Assembly (NCBI GenBank): GCA_016710275.1
Contig: JADJXS010000001.1
Span: 1,364,001-1,428,000, forward strand
Direction: 5' to 3'
Source of the DNA: Phycisphaerales bacterium
GTDB lineage: Bacteria; Planctomycetota; Phycisphaerae; UBA1845; Fen-1342
Length of the DNA stretch: 64,000 nucleotides
Part shown: in pieces, positions 10,771 through 23,048 of the stretch
Layout of the letters: each line of letters opens with the position of its first letter
Numbering within the stretch: position 1 is the first letter of the stretch
Notes under the pieces: model-generated
What the model was told of the DNA's origin: nothing
The model's input: the letters and a program-made list of their open reading frames with translations, nothing else
The model's database searches: none
Position numbers and translations under genes: made by a program

Positions 10771-13116
10771 TCAGAACGAAGCGCCGAAGCTGAAGTTGAA
10801 GACGCGGTTCTCGTCGTCTTCGTCCTTGGCGATGGGCCAGCCGAAGTCGAAGATCATGGGCACGCCGCCGAGGAAGTTGATGTTCACGCGCAGGCCGAAG
10901 CCGACCGAGGCGCGCCAAGTGGTGATCTCGAAATCCTCCTCGACGGTGCCCATGTCGAGAAAGACGACGCCGCGGAGCAGGTCCGAATAGAGCGGGACGG
11001 AGTGTTCCGCTCCCATCAGCAGGATGAAATCGCCGCCGACGGCGTCGTTGTAGACGCCCTTGCGCGGCGAGACGCCGCGGTAGTTGAAGCCGCGCAGCGA
11101 GCCGAAGCCGCCGGCGTAGTAGCGCTCGAAGACGGGAGCGTCGCCGGCGATGAACCCGGCGTCGGCGCGAAAGCCGAGGATGCTCTTGCGGTCGAAGACG
11201 TCGGTGAAGGTGGTCAGGTAATAGCGGCCGCCGATCGAGGGGCGGCTGAAGCTGTAGTCGGCGCCGAGCGCGCCGACCTGCTCCCAGGTGAAGTTCACGC
11301 GATAGCCCTCGCTGGGCAGGATGCGGCTGTCGGTGGTGTCGCGGACGATGCCGGCCTTGACGCTGGTCATGGCGCCTGCTGCCGCGGACTTCGCGGATGT
11401 CGCGCGCGGCGAAGGTGCGCACGCTGTCGATGTTGACGCCCTGCACCTCGATGCCGCCTTCGACGGCCCAGCCGTCCAGGAATCCGCCCTCGAAGCGACG
11501 CGAGAGTCCCCAGGCCGTGCCGTAGCGTTCCTCGACGTAGGCGCCGCGGTCGCGCTGCCAGAGGAACAGGGAGGCGTCGAGTCGGACGCGCTTCTCCAGG
11601 AAATAAGGCTCGCTGAAGTCGATGCGGAAGCGCGACAATTCGGTGCCGGGCTCGAGGGTCATGCGCAGCGTCTGGCCGGCGCCGCGAAAGGCCTGCCCGC
11701 GGAAGAACTGACCGGGCGTTCGCGGGGTGGCGAAGAGATCGAAGTTGCGGTTGTTGATGGTCAGCGAGCCGATCACGCCGCTGTCGGTGCTGACGCCGAA
11801 TCCGATCAGGAAGTCGATCTGCTGCCCCTCTTCGACTTCGATGACCGCTTCGCGTCGGCCGCCGATTTCCTCGAGGGGGTGACCACGGCCTTGGAGAACA
11901 GGCCGGATTCGGAGAGGCGGCGCTCGGCGCGGCGCACCTTGACGATGTTGAAATCCTCGTCGGGAAAGAAGCGCAGCTCGCGGCGGATGACCTCGTCGCG
12001 GGTGATGGTGTTGCCGCGGATGGTGATGCGGCCCAGCCGGGAGCGGCGGTTTTCGACGATGGTCCAGCGGACGCGGACCTGGCCGGGGGTTTCGAGGTAG
12101 TCGTAGTTCGGCTCGATGCGGGCGTCGATGTAGCCAACCTCGCCGTAGAGATCGGCGATGCGGCGCGCGTCTTCGCGGCGGGCTGCTTCGCGGGCGATCG
12201 CGCCGGGAGTCAGGCGCAGCACTTCGCGGATGCGCTCGCTGCCGAAGACCTCGTTGCCTTCGATGGCGATGTCCTCAACGCGGTAGCGCGGTCCCTCCTC
12301 GATGACGAAGGCCAGCCGCAGGTCGGCGCGGTTGATCGGGTCGAAATCGAGCCGGTAGCCGACGCGCGTGTCAAGAAAGCCCTCATCGCGGTAGAACTGC
12401 TGGACGTCCTGCGCGTCGCGCTCGGCCTGCTCCTCGTCGAAGGCGCCGGTGCGCAGCAGGGGGAACCACGCCTTCGTGCGGATGCGGGTGCGGAGGCGGA
12501 TGTCGGTGAAGGAGCGCACGCCTTCGAGCGCGATCTCGCGGATGCGCACGCGCGGACCTTCGACCACTTCATACACGACCCGGCCTTCGTCGAGCGCGCT
12601 TTCCAGCAGCGAGACCTCGCAGTAGTAATAGCCCGACTCGCGGTAGCGGCGGCGGATGTCGTCGCGGCCCTTGTTGATCGAGTAGCGGTCCATGATGTCG
12701 CCGGCGGCGAAGCCCAGTTCCTTGAACAGCTCCTCATCGGGGAAGACCTTGTTGCCGTCGATTTCGAGGGTGAGGATCACGGGCTTTTCGGCGACGGTGA
12801 TGCGGACGACGGCCTGGCTGTCCTCGACGGCGCTGGAGCCGACCACATTCAGGAACTTGCGGGTGCGGAGCAACTCGCGAACGTCGTCCTGGAGCTGGCG
12901 GGCCTGGAAGCGCGCTCCCTCACGGAGCTTGATCGTCCGGCGGACGAAGCCCTCGTTGATCGAGGAGAGGCCGATGATCTCGACCCGCACGATCAGCATG
13001 CCGTCCACGGCGGAGGCGTCCTGAGCGGAGGCCGGGCCGACGGCCAGCAGCGCCAGCAGCAGGGCCGCCGGCAGGAGGAACGGGGAACCGGGACGAAAGG
13101 GGGGGCGGATGGGCAC
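10771..13116 (-). CDS. bamA: Outer-membrane protein assembly factor BamA, interrupted by two frameshifts
   Basis: Omp85 protein that inserts beta-barrels into the outer membrane. A GTG at 13116 begins a signal peptide (LLPAALLLALLAVGPASAQ). Tandem POTRA domains follow (for example IEIDGNKVF, IALEGVRSF, IAIEGNEVF, ITIRGNTIT), then the barrel, ending in FNFSFGASF with a terminal Phe. The POTRA frame runs to GLFSKAVVTP; at the G5 run 11875-11879 one base appears missing, and the barrel continues as PLEEIGGRREAVIEVEEG in another frame. Near 11375-11390 a second +1 change restores the first frame (TSVKAGIVRDTTDSR). Both intermediate frames match BamA, so the ancestral product was a full protein of about 780 residues. 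Sequence error and recent damage are both possible; for an essential gene, error is favoured. Confidence 0.85.
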
Positions 13117-13185
13117 CGGGCACCAGTCGATAGAGGAATTGCGACCGCGCGACGGAGGGCGCCTGTGCCGCGCCGCCGCTCCAAA

Positions 13186-13217
13186 CCCGCGCGGTACTAT
13201 ACGGATGCTCGCGCGGG
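13186..13217 (-). promoter_or_regulatory. bamA promoter region with a perfect dyad
   Basis: The minus strand has TATAGT (complement 13196-13201) about 80 nt before the bamA start. It lies between the two arms of a perfect 8-bp inverted repeat, CCCGCGCG (13186-13193) and CGCGCGGG (13210-13217). The -35 is weak (TTCAAC, 15-bp spacer). The dyad could be an operator or chance in GC-rich DNA. Confidence 0.35.
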
Positions 13218-13297
13218 TTGAATAGGGCGGCGCCGCCGCTGCGCGAGCCAGGGACCCGGGCTTGCGCCGTTCGCGGCGCACCACGCAGGAAAGCCGC

Positions 13298-14095
13298 ATG
13301 CGCCCGTTGATCGCGATTACGCCCAGCTTCGTGCACGACAAGGGGCCGCCGCCGCGGCAGCGGGTGATGCTCAACGCCGCATATGCCGACGCGATCACGC
13401 TGGCCGGGGGGCTGCCGGTGGTGCTCGCGCCGCCGCCGGAGCGGCAGAAGGACCGACGGCCGGCCGGGGCGGGAGGCGGACCGTCGCCATCATCCGAGGG
13501 GACGCTGGAGCCGGAGCCGGCCTACCTGGAACAGGTGCTGCGTCTGGCGGACGGGCTGCTGTTCACGGGCGGGCCGGACCTCGATCCGCGGCACTACGGG
13601 CAGAAGCCGCACGAGAAGACGCAGGTGATGCACCCGCGCCGTGACGCATTTGACATTGCGCTGTTCCGGGCGGCCGATGCGGCGAAGAAACCGATTTTCT
13701 CCGTATGCCTGGGCTGCCAGATCGCCAATGTGGCGCGCGGGGGATGCCTGATTCAGCACGTGGATGACGTGCGGCGCGAGAATCCGCTGACGCACCATCT
13801 GCCGGGGGGGGAATCGGCGTATCACGATGTCGAGATCGTGCCCGGATCGGCGCTGGCCAGAATCGTCGGCAGCACGCGCATCCGGGTCAACAGCCGGCAT
13901 CACCAGGCGCTGGATCCGTCGTCGATCGGTGATGAACTGCGGCCGGTGGCGCATGCGCCGGATGGAATCATCGAGGCCGTGGAGAATATGGAGGGGCGGT
14001 TCTTCCTGGCCGTGCAGTGGCACCCGGAGGACATGATCGACCAGCGCGAGCACATGGCGCTGTTTGAGGCGCTGGTGGCGGCGGCCCGGCGCTGA
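13298..14095 (+). CDS. Class I glutamine amidotransferase-like hydrolase (peptidase C26 / PuuD type)
   Basis: 265-residue cytoplasmic protein of the gamma-glutamyl-GABA hydrolase family, which cleaves gamma-glutamyl amides. The triad is visible: Cys137 in SVCLGCQ, His242 and Glu244 in VQWHPED. The substrate-side signature LLFTGGPDLDPRHYGQ is at 88-102. A short Arg/Gly/Pro-rich insertion (about 48-72) is not typical. The ATG at 13298 has AGGAAA 6 nt upstream and gives the conserved start RPLIAITPS. It is divergent from bamA and convergent with hppA. The exact substrate (polyamine catabolism or another glutamyl compound) cannot be told. Confidence 0.85.
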   Translation: MRPLIAITPSFVHDKGPPPRQRVMLNAAYADAITLAGGLPVVLAPPPERQKDRRPAGAGGGPSPSSEGTLEPEPAYLEQVLRLADGLLFTGGPDLDPRHYGQKPHEKTQVMHPRRDAFDIALFRAADAAKKPIFSVCLGCQIANVARGGCLIQHVDDVRRENPLTHHLPGGESAYHDVEIVPGSALARIVGSTRIRVNSRHHQALDPSSIGDELRPVAHAPDGIIEAVENMEGRFFLAVQWHPEDMIDQREHMALFEALVAAARR

Positions 14096-14158
14096 TCCGC
14101 GCCGCGGGCGCGAAGCGGTCCATCGAATTTCACGAGCAGATGCGCTGACAAACGCCAA

Positions 14159-14200
14159 CGGTCCTGCCGCGCGCGGAGAATTCCGTGCGCGACAGGACCG
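14159..14200. terminator. Bidirectional terminator between convergent genes
   Basis: A stem of about 19 bp (CGGTCCTG...GCGGA pairing with TCCG...CAGGACCG, two non-Watson-Crick positions, loop GAAT) sits between the amidotransferase-like gene and the 3' end of hppA. The minus-strand side is followed by TTGGCGTTTGTC. Confidence 0.6.
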
Positions 14201-14226
14201 CTTGTGCCGTGCAGCCGGACCGCGGA

Positions 14227-16968
<2,742 letters not shown>

Positions 16969-17300
16969 GGCACCCACGGAAGAGACTCCTTGACCACTCG
17001 TCACCGGAACGGACGAGACTATCAGAGATGTACTGGAGCGGACTATTCTCTCGGATCGCGCTCCGACCGGCCGCGCCAACGGCCCCGGACCGGAACGTTA
17101 CTGCATTTGCAAAAACTTCGGAAGGGGTGCGCCGCGCCCTCCAGAATGCGACGCGCCGGTTGCGAATCAGTGAAGGGGGGCGCTTCGCCAGTTGGGTCGC
17201 CCGCCCGTTGTTATTCGATCCGTGCCGCAAGCGGTTCCGGGGGCAACTCAGCGCCTATGCGGAATTGCTGAAACCGAGGGGGCGCAGAGCAGACCGATTC
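16969..17300. other. rpsU-hppA intergenic region
   Basis: 332 bp between the stop of rpsU and the start of hppA, both leftward. I find no convincing promoter, terminator with a U-tract or small gene here; hppA presumably has its own promoter in this gap. Confidence 0.35.
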
Positions 17301-17492
17301 CTAGAACGCCCCGTATTCGCGGGCGATGCGCTTGATGGCCTTGCGGTGCTTGCGGCGTCGGCGCTCGGAGGGCTTCTCATAGTAGCTGTTCCGCTTGATG
17401 TCGCGGTTCAGCCCCTCTTTTTCGCAGAGCTTCTTGAAGCGGCGAACCATCTGCTCCACGGACTCATTTGCCCGCGCCTTCACCCTAATCAT
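17301..17492 (-). CDS. rpsU: Ribosomal protein bS21
   Basis: 63 residues. MIRVKARANESVEQMVRRFK, then a strongly basic C-terminus (SERRRRKHRKAIKR), is the bS21 pattern; the protein sits by the 16S 3' end and helps translation initiation. The ATG at 17492 gives the family-standard start and has AAAGGGAC upstream. The upstream promoter at 17601-17628 implies a leader of about 100 nt. Confidence 0.95.
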   Translation of the reverse strand: MIRVKARANESVEQMVRRFKKLCEKEGLNRDIKRNSYYEKPSERRRRKHRKAIKRIAREYGAF

Positions 17493-17811
17493 GCACGCCT
17501 GTCCCTTTCTGCTTTCATCACGGCATCGGCCCGCGGCCGACCTCGCCTGGGTCATCCCTCGGCCATGGCGGTTATGCCGGGCCGGTATGCGGAGCCGGGC
17601 AGTATAACCCACGCACCGCGGCCGACAAGGGAGCGCCCGGCGCTATCCGAATAGCGGGATACCGGCCGGCTGAATTGGGGGTAGACTCCCGGCAGGCTCG
17701 ATTCCGCCGCCCGCCGGCACCGGGACCGGTCAGGCCGACCCAGGGGCTGCGGGTGTCGAGGGGCCTCCCGGCGGCGATCCGACCGTGGCGAACGGGCTTT
17801 TCGGTAGGCAC
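17493..17811. other. Divergent region between rpsU and the glycosylphosphotransferase gene
   Basis: 319 bp holding the rpsU promoter and its leader. On the rightward side only the ribosome-binding site GGTAGG before 17812 is recognisable, together with an alternative in-frame GTG at 17785. Confidence 0.4.
17601..17628 (-). promoter_or_regulatory. rpsU promoter
   Basis: Minus strand TTGTCG (17623-17628), a 16-bp spacer and TATACT (17601-17606). Start of transcription is expected near 17594, about 100 nt before rpsU. Confidence 0.55.
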
Positions 17812-19341
17812 ATGCTCAAGCAGCACAGTCAGCTCATGCTCACCCTGATGGTGCTGGCAGACGCGGCGGCCATCGCCTGCGCCTGGCTGTTGAGCTATTG
17901 GATCCGTTTCACCTTTCTCCCAGCGGAGAAAGGCGTTCCGGACCTGGTGCAGTCCTTCCTGCCGTTGCTGCCGCTGGTGGTGGTTGCGCACCTGGTCATT
18001 TTCGCGCGGGTGCGCCTGTACCGGCCGCGGCGTTCGTCGGGGCTGTTCGCCGAAACACGCGACATTCTCAAGGCATTCGCGACGGCGGTCGTGTGCGTGG
18101 TGCTGATTGACTACGCGATGCCGGCGTCGAGCAAGATTTCGCGGCAGTTTCTGCTGACCTACGCCGTGGTCGGCGCGATGCTGTTCGGCGTATTTCGGCT
18201 CCTGGTGCGCGGGGGGTTGCGCACGTTCCGGCGGCACGGCTGGAATCGTCGCCGTGCGGCGATCGTCGGCAGCGGCCGCGCAGCGCAGCGTTTGCTGCGC
18301 GTGCTGCGCCGCAACGCATGGACCGGCTTTGACGTGGCCTATCTTGTGGATGATCCGCCCCGTCGGCGACGCGAGTCTTCGAGCGCCAGCGGCGGTGCGG
18401 CGTCTCATTCCGCGACGACAGCCGGGCGACCTGAATCGCCCGCGCCGCCCGATGGCGCGGCCGGGAGTGAGGGTGGCGATCAGGCCTCGCATCCGCCTTT
18501 CGAGACGGTGTCGGGCTTGCCGGTGCGCGGGCCGCTGAGCGATCTGCGGGCGATCGTGGAGTCAGACCCGGTGGACGCGATCTTCGTCGCGCTGCCGCGC
18601 CGCAGCGTGCATCGGACTTCGGAGGTGCTGGAGTCGTTGAGCACCTGCATGGCCGATCTGCGACTGGTGCCGGAGGTCAGCGGGGCGTACCACATGCGGC
18701 CGGATGTTTCAGAGCTGGACGGGGTGCCGATCCTTTCGCTGCGGCAATCCCCGCTTTGGGGCTGGAATGCGGTGGCCAAGCGCGGGTTCGACCTGGTTGT
18801 GGGGTCGATCTGCCTGATGCTCGCGGCGATACCGATGCTGGTCATCGCCGCCCTGATCCGGCTGTCCAGCCCTGGGCCGGCGCTGTATCGCCAGCGGCGC
18901 ATGGGGATGGACGGCGTTGAGTTTGAGATGCTCAAGTTCCGCACCATGCGGCAGGACGCGGAGGCGGGCGGGGCGGTATGGTCGCGGAAGGCCGATAACC
19001 GCCGAACAGCGATCGGGTCGTTCCTTCGGCGAACGAGCCTGGACGAGCTGCCCAATCTCTTCAACGTGCTGCGCGGCGAAATGTCGCTGGTCGGCCCGCG
19101 GCCGGAGCGTCCGGAGTTTGTGCGGCAGTTTCGCGGCGACATTGAGCATTACATGCTGCGGCACAAGATCAAGGCCGGGATGACGGGGTTTGCGCAGGTT
19201 CGCGGTCTGCGCGGGGACACGTCGCTGCGCAAGCGGATCCGGCATGATCTGCACTACATTCGGAACTGGAGCCTGTGGCTCGACGTTCGCATCTTCTTCC
19301 GGACACTCTTCGGGGTGTGGTTCAGCCGCCATGAATCGTAA
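17812..19341 (+). CDS. Polyprenyl glycosylphosphotransferase (exopolysaccharide initiation)
   Basis: 509-residue inner-membrane enzyme that transfers a sugar-1-phosphate to undecaprenyl phosphate, the first step in making a repeat unit (WcaJ/WbaP type). The N-terminal four-helix membrane part begins MLKQHSQLMLTLMVLADAAA. A CoA-binding-like domain follows (RRRAAIVGSGRAAQRLLRVL), then one more membrane helix and the bacterial sugar transferase domain with KRGFDLVVGS, MLKFRTM, RRTSLDELPNLFNVLRGEMS and VGPRPERPEFV. A Ser/Gly/Pro-rich insertion of about 45 residues splits the middle domain. ATG 17812 has GGTAGG upstream and fits the family start; GTG 17785 would add nine residues. Confidence 0.9.
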   Translation: MLKQHSQLMLTLMVLADAAAIACAWLLSYWIRFTFLPAEKGVPDLVQSFLPLLPLVVVAHLVIFARVRLYRPRRSSGLFAETRDILKAFATAVVCVVLIDYAMPASSKISRQFLLTYAVVGAMLFGVFRLLVRGGLRTFRRHGWNRRRAAIVGSGRAAQRLLRVLRRNAWTGFDVAYLVDDPPRRRRESSSASGGAASHSATTAGRPESPAPPDGAAGSEGGDQASHPPFETVSGLPVRGPLSDLRAIVESDPVDAIFVALPRRSVHRTSEVLESLSTCMADLRLVPEVSGAYHMRPDVSELDGVPILSLRQSPLWGWNAVAKRGFDLVVGSICLMLAAIPMLVIAALIRLSSPGPALYRQRRMGMDGVEFEMLKFRTMRQDAEAGGAVWSRKADNRRTAIGSFLRRTSLDELPNLFNVLRGEMSLVGPRPERPEFVRQFRGDIEHYMLRHKIKAGMTGFAQVRGLRGDTSLRKRIRHDLHYIRNWSLWLDVRIFFRTLFGVWFSRHES

Positions 19342-19546
19342 CTCGGCAGCGGCGTTCGGAAGGCGACGACGGCGTTATAAAAGCGATGTAGTGGTCTGAA
19401 TCCTGTTGCGTTGCGGCGGCGGCGGGGGATAGGCTGATCGGGTAGCGGTCGGGTTGCGCCCCGGCCGGTTGCGCATGGGAAGGGGTCGACTCCTGGAAGA
19501 CAGGAATCGTCCCCGCATTCGTTCTTTTTTTTACCGGAAGGATGCA

Positions 19547-21796
19547 ATGTCCAGCCTCAAACCCGGATTCTGTCTCACCGTTCTCGGAGCTGCCCTTGGC
19601 AGCGGCGTCGCTTTGGCCGCGGAGAATTGGAAGCTCAGCGGCGGGGCGATGCACATCACCCTGGATGAGAAGGCGTTTTCGAAGCTCGCACTCGACATGC
19701 CCGTCGATGCGCGCAGCGGTCAGGCGAACGGCGAGATTGAGCTGTTCGTCAACGGCGCCGACTCGAACTTCGGCGTGACGACCGACAACGGCCGCGTGCT
19801 GATGTCGAAGGGTCACATCCGTGCCGCGGGCGAGGCGAATGTGCACCTCGGCATCGAGGCGCCGGGCGAGTTGACGACGCTGGCGGACTTCGTCATTCAG
19901 ATCAACGGCCAGTACGGCACGATCACCGACCAGGTCGGGCTGGGCAAGCACGTCTTTGAGTTCGCCCCCGGCACGCTGTCGGTGAAGGTGACCCAAGCCG
20001 CCGGACAGGTGGAGATCGCAGGCGAGCTGCAGCTCACGCGCGCGATGGGCCGGATTCTGGATCGGCCGGAGCTGGCCGGGCAGCCGGTCGGATCGTTCCG
20101 GGCGGTCGGCTCGATCGTGCCGAGCGACGAAGAGCCGGGCATGGGCGGGATCGCGGGCGGCACGGGCAACGGGCCGGACGTGATCGTCAGCACCATCGGC
20201 AGCACGATCACCGACTACGCGAAGGTCGGCACGATTATGCCGTATGCGTTTACGACGGTGTCTTGCAATCTTGGCGAGGCGGATGCAATCTGGATCGACT
20301 GCACGAGCGGATCGAACTGCAACCAGCACCCGGTCATCAGCCAGAACATGTATCGCCTGAAGGGCGGGCGGTTCGAGCAGATCGGCATGTCGTGGCTCAA
20401 GCACGGCTTCTGCGCGGCGGATGCACCGAGCTGCGGCAGCCCCTATGAGTCCAACGGCTCGTGCGACTGGCTCGGTACGCACGCGACCGACACCTACAGC
20501 GCCAGTCTCAACGCACAGCAGTCGAACCTCGGTCCGCGCTCCGAAGTGAATCCGTGGACCGGCGTGTTTCCCTATCCGTACATCCGCAACTGGAACCTGT
20601 CGGGCAACGCGATTTATAAGCGCCTTCAGATTCAGCAGGACGATCTGAACCCGGCGATGAACTCGGGCGCGCTGTATTACGCGGAGAGCCAGTACATCCC
20701 CACGGATGAGCAGCCGATCAACCGCTACAACAACCTGGCGTATCGCCGCATCACGGTGGGCACGCTGGACGGCACGACGCAGTCGTACAACCTGGCGTTC
20801 AGCGGCAGCACGTTCGCCCAGCAGCCGGCGATCAACGCCTGGCGCGCGGCGGATGCAGCGGTGACGCTGGTCAACGCCGACGTGGCGAACGACGGGCGCT
20901 TCATCCTCGGCTACAAGGTCACGGACAACGGCAACGGCACCTGGACCTATGAGTTCGCAATCCTGAACATGAACGCGGATGCGGCCGGGCAGGCCTTCCA
21001 GGTTCCGGTTGGCGCCGGCGCGACGATCAGCAACATCGGCTTCCACGACGTGGACTATCACAGCGGCGAGCCGTACTCGGGCACTGATTGGAGCTCGTCG
21101 GTCAGCGGCGGGTTCGTGAAGTGGGAAACACAGAAGATGTCGGAGAACACCAACGCCAACGCGCTGCGCTGGGGTTCGCTCTACAACTTCCGCTTCGATG
21201 CGGACGCGGCGCCGACGGCCGGCGACGTGTCGCTCTCGCTCTTCAAGATCAGCGGCACCCTGGCGATTCCGGCGGTGGGCGTCTCGGCCGCGTGCATCGC
21301 GCCGAGCATCGACACGGAGCCGGGCGACACGACCGTGGACCTCGGTGATCCCGTGAACTTCACTGTCACCGTCAGCGGTTCGGCGCCGCTGTCGTACCAG
21401 TGGTTCAAGGACGGCGACGCGATCCTCGGCGCCGAGAGCGCGACCTACAGCATCGCGGCCGCGGCGTTTGCCGACGCCGGCGACTACGACGTGCTGGTGA
21501 CGAATCTGTGCGGCAACGCGCAGAGCACGTCGGTGAGCCTGACCGTGGTGCAGCCGTGCATGAAGGGCGACGCGAACTGCGACGGTGTCGTGAACAACTT
21601 CGACATCGACTTCTTCGTCGCGGCGCTGCTGCTGGACGTCAGCACGTACACGACGCTCGGCGGTTCGGCGTCCTGCTGGGACATCCGCGACTGCTGGGGC
21701 GATCTGAACGGCATCGACGGCCTGAATAACTTCGACATCGATCCGTTCGTGGCGTGCATCATCGCACCGCCGACGCCGGGCGATCCCTGCCCGTAA
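19547..21796 (+). CDS. Secreted Ig-like protein with dockerin-like C-terminal repeats
   Basis: 749 residues. The signal peptide (CLTVLGAALGSGVALAA) is followed by about 550 residues of unassigned beta-rich sequence. An Ig-like domain follows (VDLGDPVNFTVTVSG...LSYQWFKDG...DAGDYDVLVTN). The C-terminus has two calcium-loop repeats, GDANCDGVVNNFDIDFFV and GLNNFDIDPFVACI, the dockerin-type-I-like tail common in planctomycete exported proteins. It is likely a surface or matrix protein. GGAAGGA precedes ATG 19547. A hairpin with a T-rich loop follows the stop. Confidence 0.75.
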   Translation: MSSLKPGFCLTVLGAALGSGVALAAENWKLSGGAMHITLDEKAFSKLALDMPVDARSGQANGEIELFVNGADSNFGVTTDNGRVLMSKGHIRAAGEANVHLGIEAPGELTTLADFVIQINGQYGTITDQVGLGKHVFEFAPGTLSVKVTQAAGQVEIAGELQLTRAMGRILDRPELAGQPVGSFRAVGSIVPSDEEPGMGGIAGGTGNGPDVIVSTIGSTITDYAKVGTIMPYAFTTVSCNLGEADAIWIDCTSGSNCNQHPVISQNMYRLKGGRFEQIGMSWLKHGFCAADAPSCGSPYESNGSCDWLGTHATDTYSASLNAQQSNLGPRSEVNPWTGVFPYPYIRNWNLSGNAIYKRLQIQQDDLNPAMNSGALYYAESQYIPTDEQPINRYNNLAYRRITVGTLDGTTQSYNLAFSGSTFAQQPAINAWRAADAAVTLVNADVANDGRFILGYKVTDNGNGTWTYEFAILNMNADAAGQAFQVPVGAGATISNIGFHDVDYHSGEPYSGTDWSSSVSGGFVKWETQKMSENTNANALRWGSLYNFRFDADAAPTAGDVSLSLFKISGTLAIPAVGVSAACIAPSIDTEPGDTTVDLGDPVNFTVTVSGSAPLSYQWFKDGDAILGAESATYSIAAAAFADAGDYDVLVTNLCGNAQSTSVSLTVVQPCMKGDANCDGVVNNFDIDFFVAALLLDVSTYTTLGGSASCWDIRDCWGDLNGIDGLNNFDIDPFVACIIAPPTPGDPCP

Positions 21797-21812
21797 GCAG
21801 GCGCCGGTTCGG

Positions 21813-21835
21813 GTCGGAGGGCTTTTTTCTCCGAC
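21813..21835 (+). terminator. Terminator-like hairpin after the Ig/dockerin-like gene
   Basis: GTCGGAG and CTCCGAC form a 7-bp stem around a loop containing six T residues, 16 nt after the stop codon. It is an unusual intrinsic terminator because the T run lies in the loop. Confidence 0.4.
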
Positions 21836-21946
21836 AAGCATGAATTCCCGCGGGTCGCGGGGTCGCTTCGAGCGGCCTCGCGGCCCGCGGCCGCTTTGTC
21901 CGCGGGTGCGCTTGCCGCGCGCGCGGCGCTGCGGGAACATGGGCGC

Positions 21947-22987
21947 ATGATCTCGAAGGCCACGGTGGTCGGAGCGGGGGCGATGGGCACCTGCATTGCG
22001 CAGGTGCTGGCGTCAAACGCCGTGCGCGTGGCGCTGCTGACGGGACCGCAGCGCGCTTCCGAGCTGCTGGTGTCGCGCACGAACCAGCGCTACCTGCCGG
22101 GGGTGCGGCTGTCCGATCGCGTGACGCCGACGGCCGATCCGCGCGCCGCGTTTCTCCAGACGGAGCTGGTCATCTCGGCCGTTCCGACGCAGCATCTTCG
22201 CGCCGTGTGGACGCCGCTGATCCCCGCACTTCCCCCCGAGCCGCCGGTGTGCAGTTGCACCAAGGGCATCGAAGTCGATTCGCTGCTTCGCCCATCGGAG
22301 GTGCTGGCGGAGATCGGCATAAGCAACCGGCTGGCGGTACTCAGCGGCCCGAGCGTTGCACCGGAGATGGGGCGCTGCCTGCCGACGACCGTCGTTGTTG
22401 CGGGCACGGATCCGGGCGTGGTGGAGGGGCTGCAAACGGCGTTGAGCACGTCCTGGTTCCGCGTCTACACCAGCGGCGATCCGCTTGGCGTCGAGCTGGC
22501 CGGCGCGGTCAAGAACGTCATTGCGCTGGCGGCCGGTATCCTGGACGGGCTGCGCGCCGGCGACAATGCCAAGGCGGCGCTGGTGACGCGCGGCTTGGTG
22601 GAAATGACGCGGCTGGGGGTCGCGCTGGGCGCGCGGGCCGAGACGTTTACCGGGCTGGCGGGCATCGGGGACCTGGTGACGACCTGCGTCTCTCCGGTCG
22701 GGCGGAACCGCGCCGCCGGTGAGCAGATCGGCCGCGGTGTTTCACTCGCCGACGTACTGGCGCAGACGCATTCGGTGATCGAGGGCGTGCCGACAACCCA
22801 TGCCGTGCTGAAACTCGCGCAGCGCTGCGGTGTGGAGATGCCGATCACGCAGGCCGTCGCGGACGTGCTGTTCGGCGGTGCAGCGCCGCTGGACGCCATC
22901 ACGCGGCTGATGACGCGCCCGCCGCGGTCGGAGTCGGTCACCGCACCGATCGCGCCGCCCGGCGCATCGGGCGAGCCGCGCTCCTGA
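21947..22987 (+). CDS. gpsA: Glycerol-3-phosphate dehydrogenase (NAD(P)+)
   Basis: 346-residue cytoplasmic enzyme reducing dihydroxyacetone phosphate to sn-glycerol 3-phosphate for phospholipid synthesis. The Rossmann motif GAGAMG is at 9-14, CTKGIE has Lys106, and VKNVIALAAGI has the catalytic Lys189. The C-terminal domain has FTGLAGIGDLVTTC and EGVPTT. ATG 21947 is used because it begins the Rossmann strand after a two-residue lead. A GlpT-like transporter for a related substrate class lies 8 kb away, but not in the same operon. Confidence 0.93.
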   Translation: MISKATVVGAGAMGTCIAQVLASNAVRVALLTGPQRASELLVSRTNQRYLPGVRLSDRVTPTADPRAAFLQTELVISAVPTQHLRAVWTPLIPALPPEPPVCSCTKGIEVDSLLRPSEVLAEIGISNRLAVLSGPSVAPEMGRCLPTTVVVAGTDPGVVEGLQTALSTSWFRVYTSGDPLGVELAGAVKNVIALAAGILDGLRAGDNAKAALVTRGLVEMTRLGVALGARAETFTGLAGIGDLVTTCVSPVGRNRAAGEQIGRGVSLADVLAQTHSVIEGVPTTHAVLKLAQRCGVEMPITQAVADVLFGGAAPLDAITRLMTRPPRSESVTAPIAPPGASGEPRS

Positions 22988-23048
22988 AACCCGCGGGTGG
23001 TGGCCTGAATCGAAACAGCCTGCACCACACTGCCTGGTTGAGGTGTTG

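Noticed and set aside
19322..21940. An 872-residue minus-strand open frame across the Ig/dockerin-like gene
   Set aside because: Composition is Arg/His/Val-rich and shadow-like; the plus strand has a signal peptide, an Ig domain and dockerin-like repeats.
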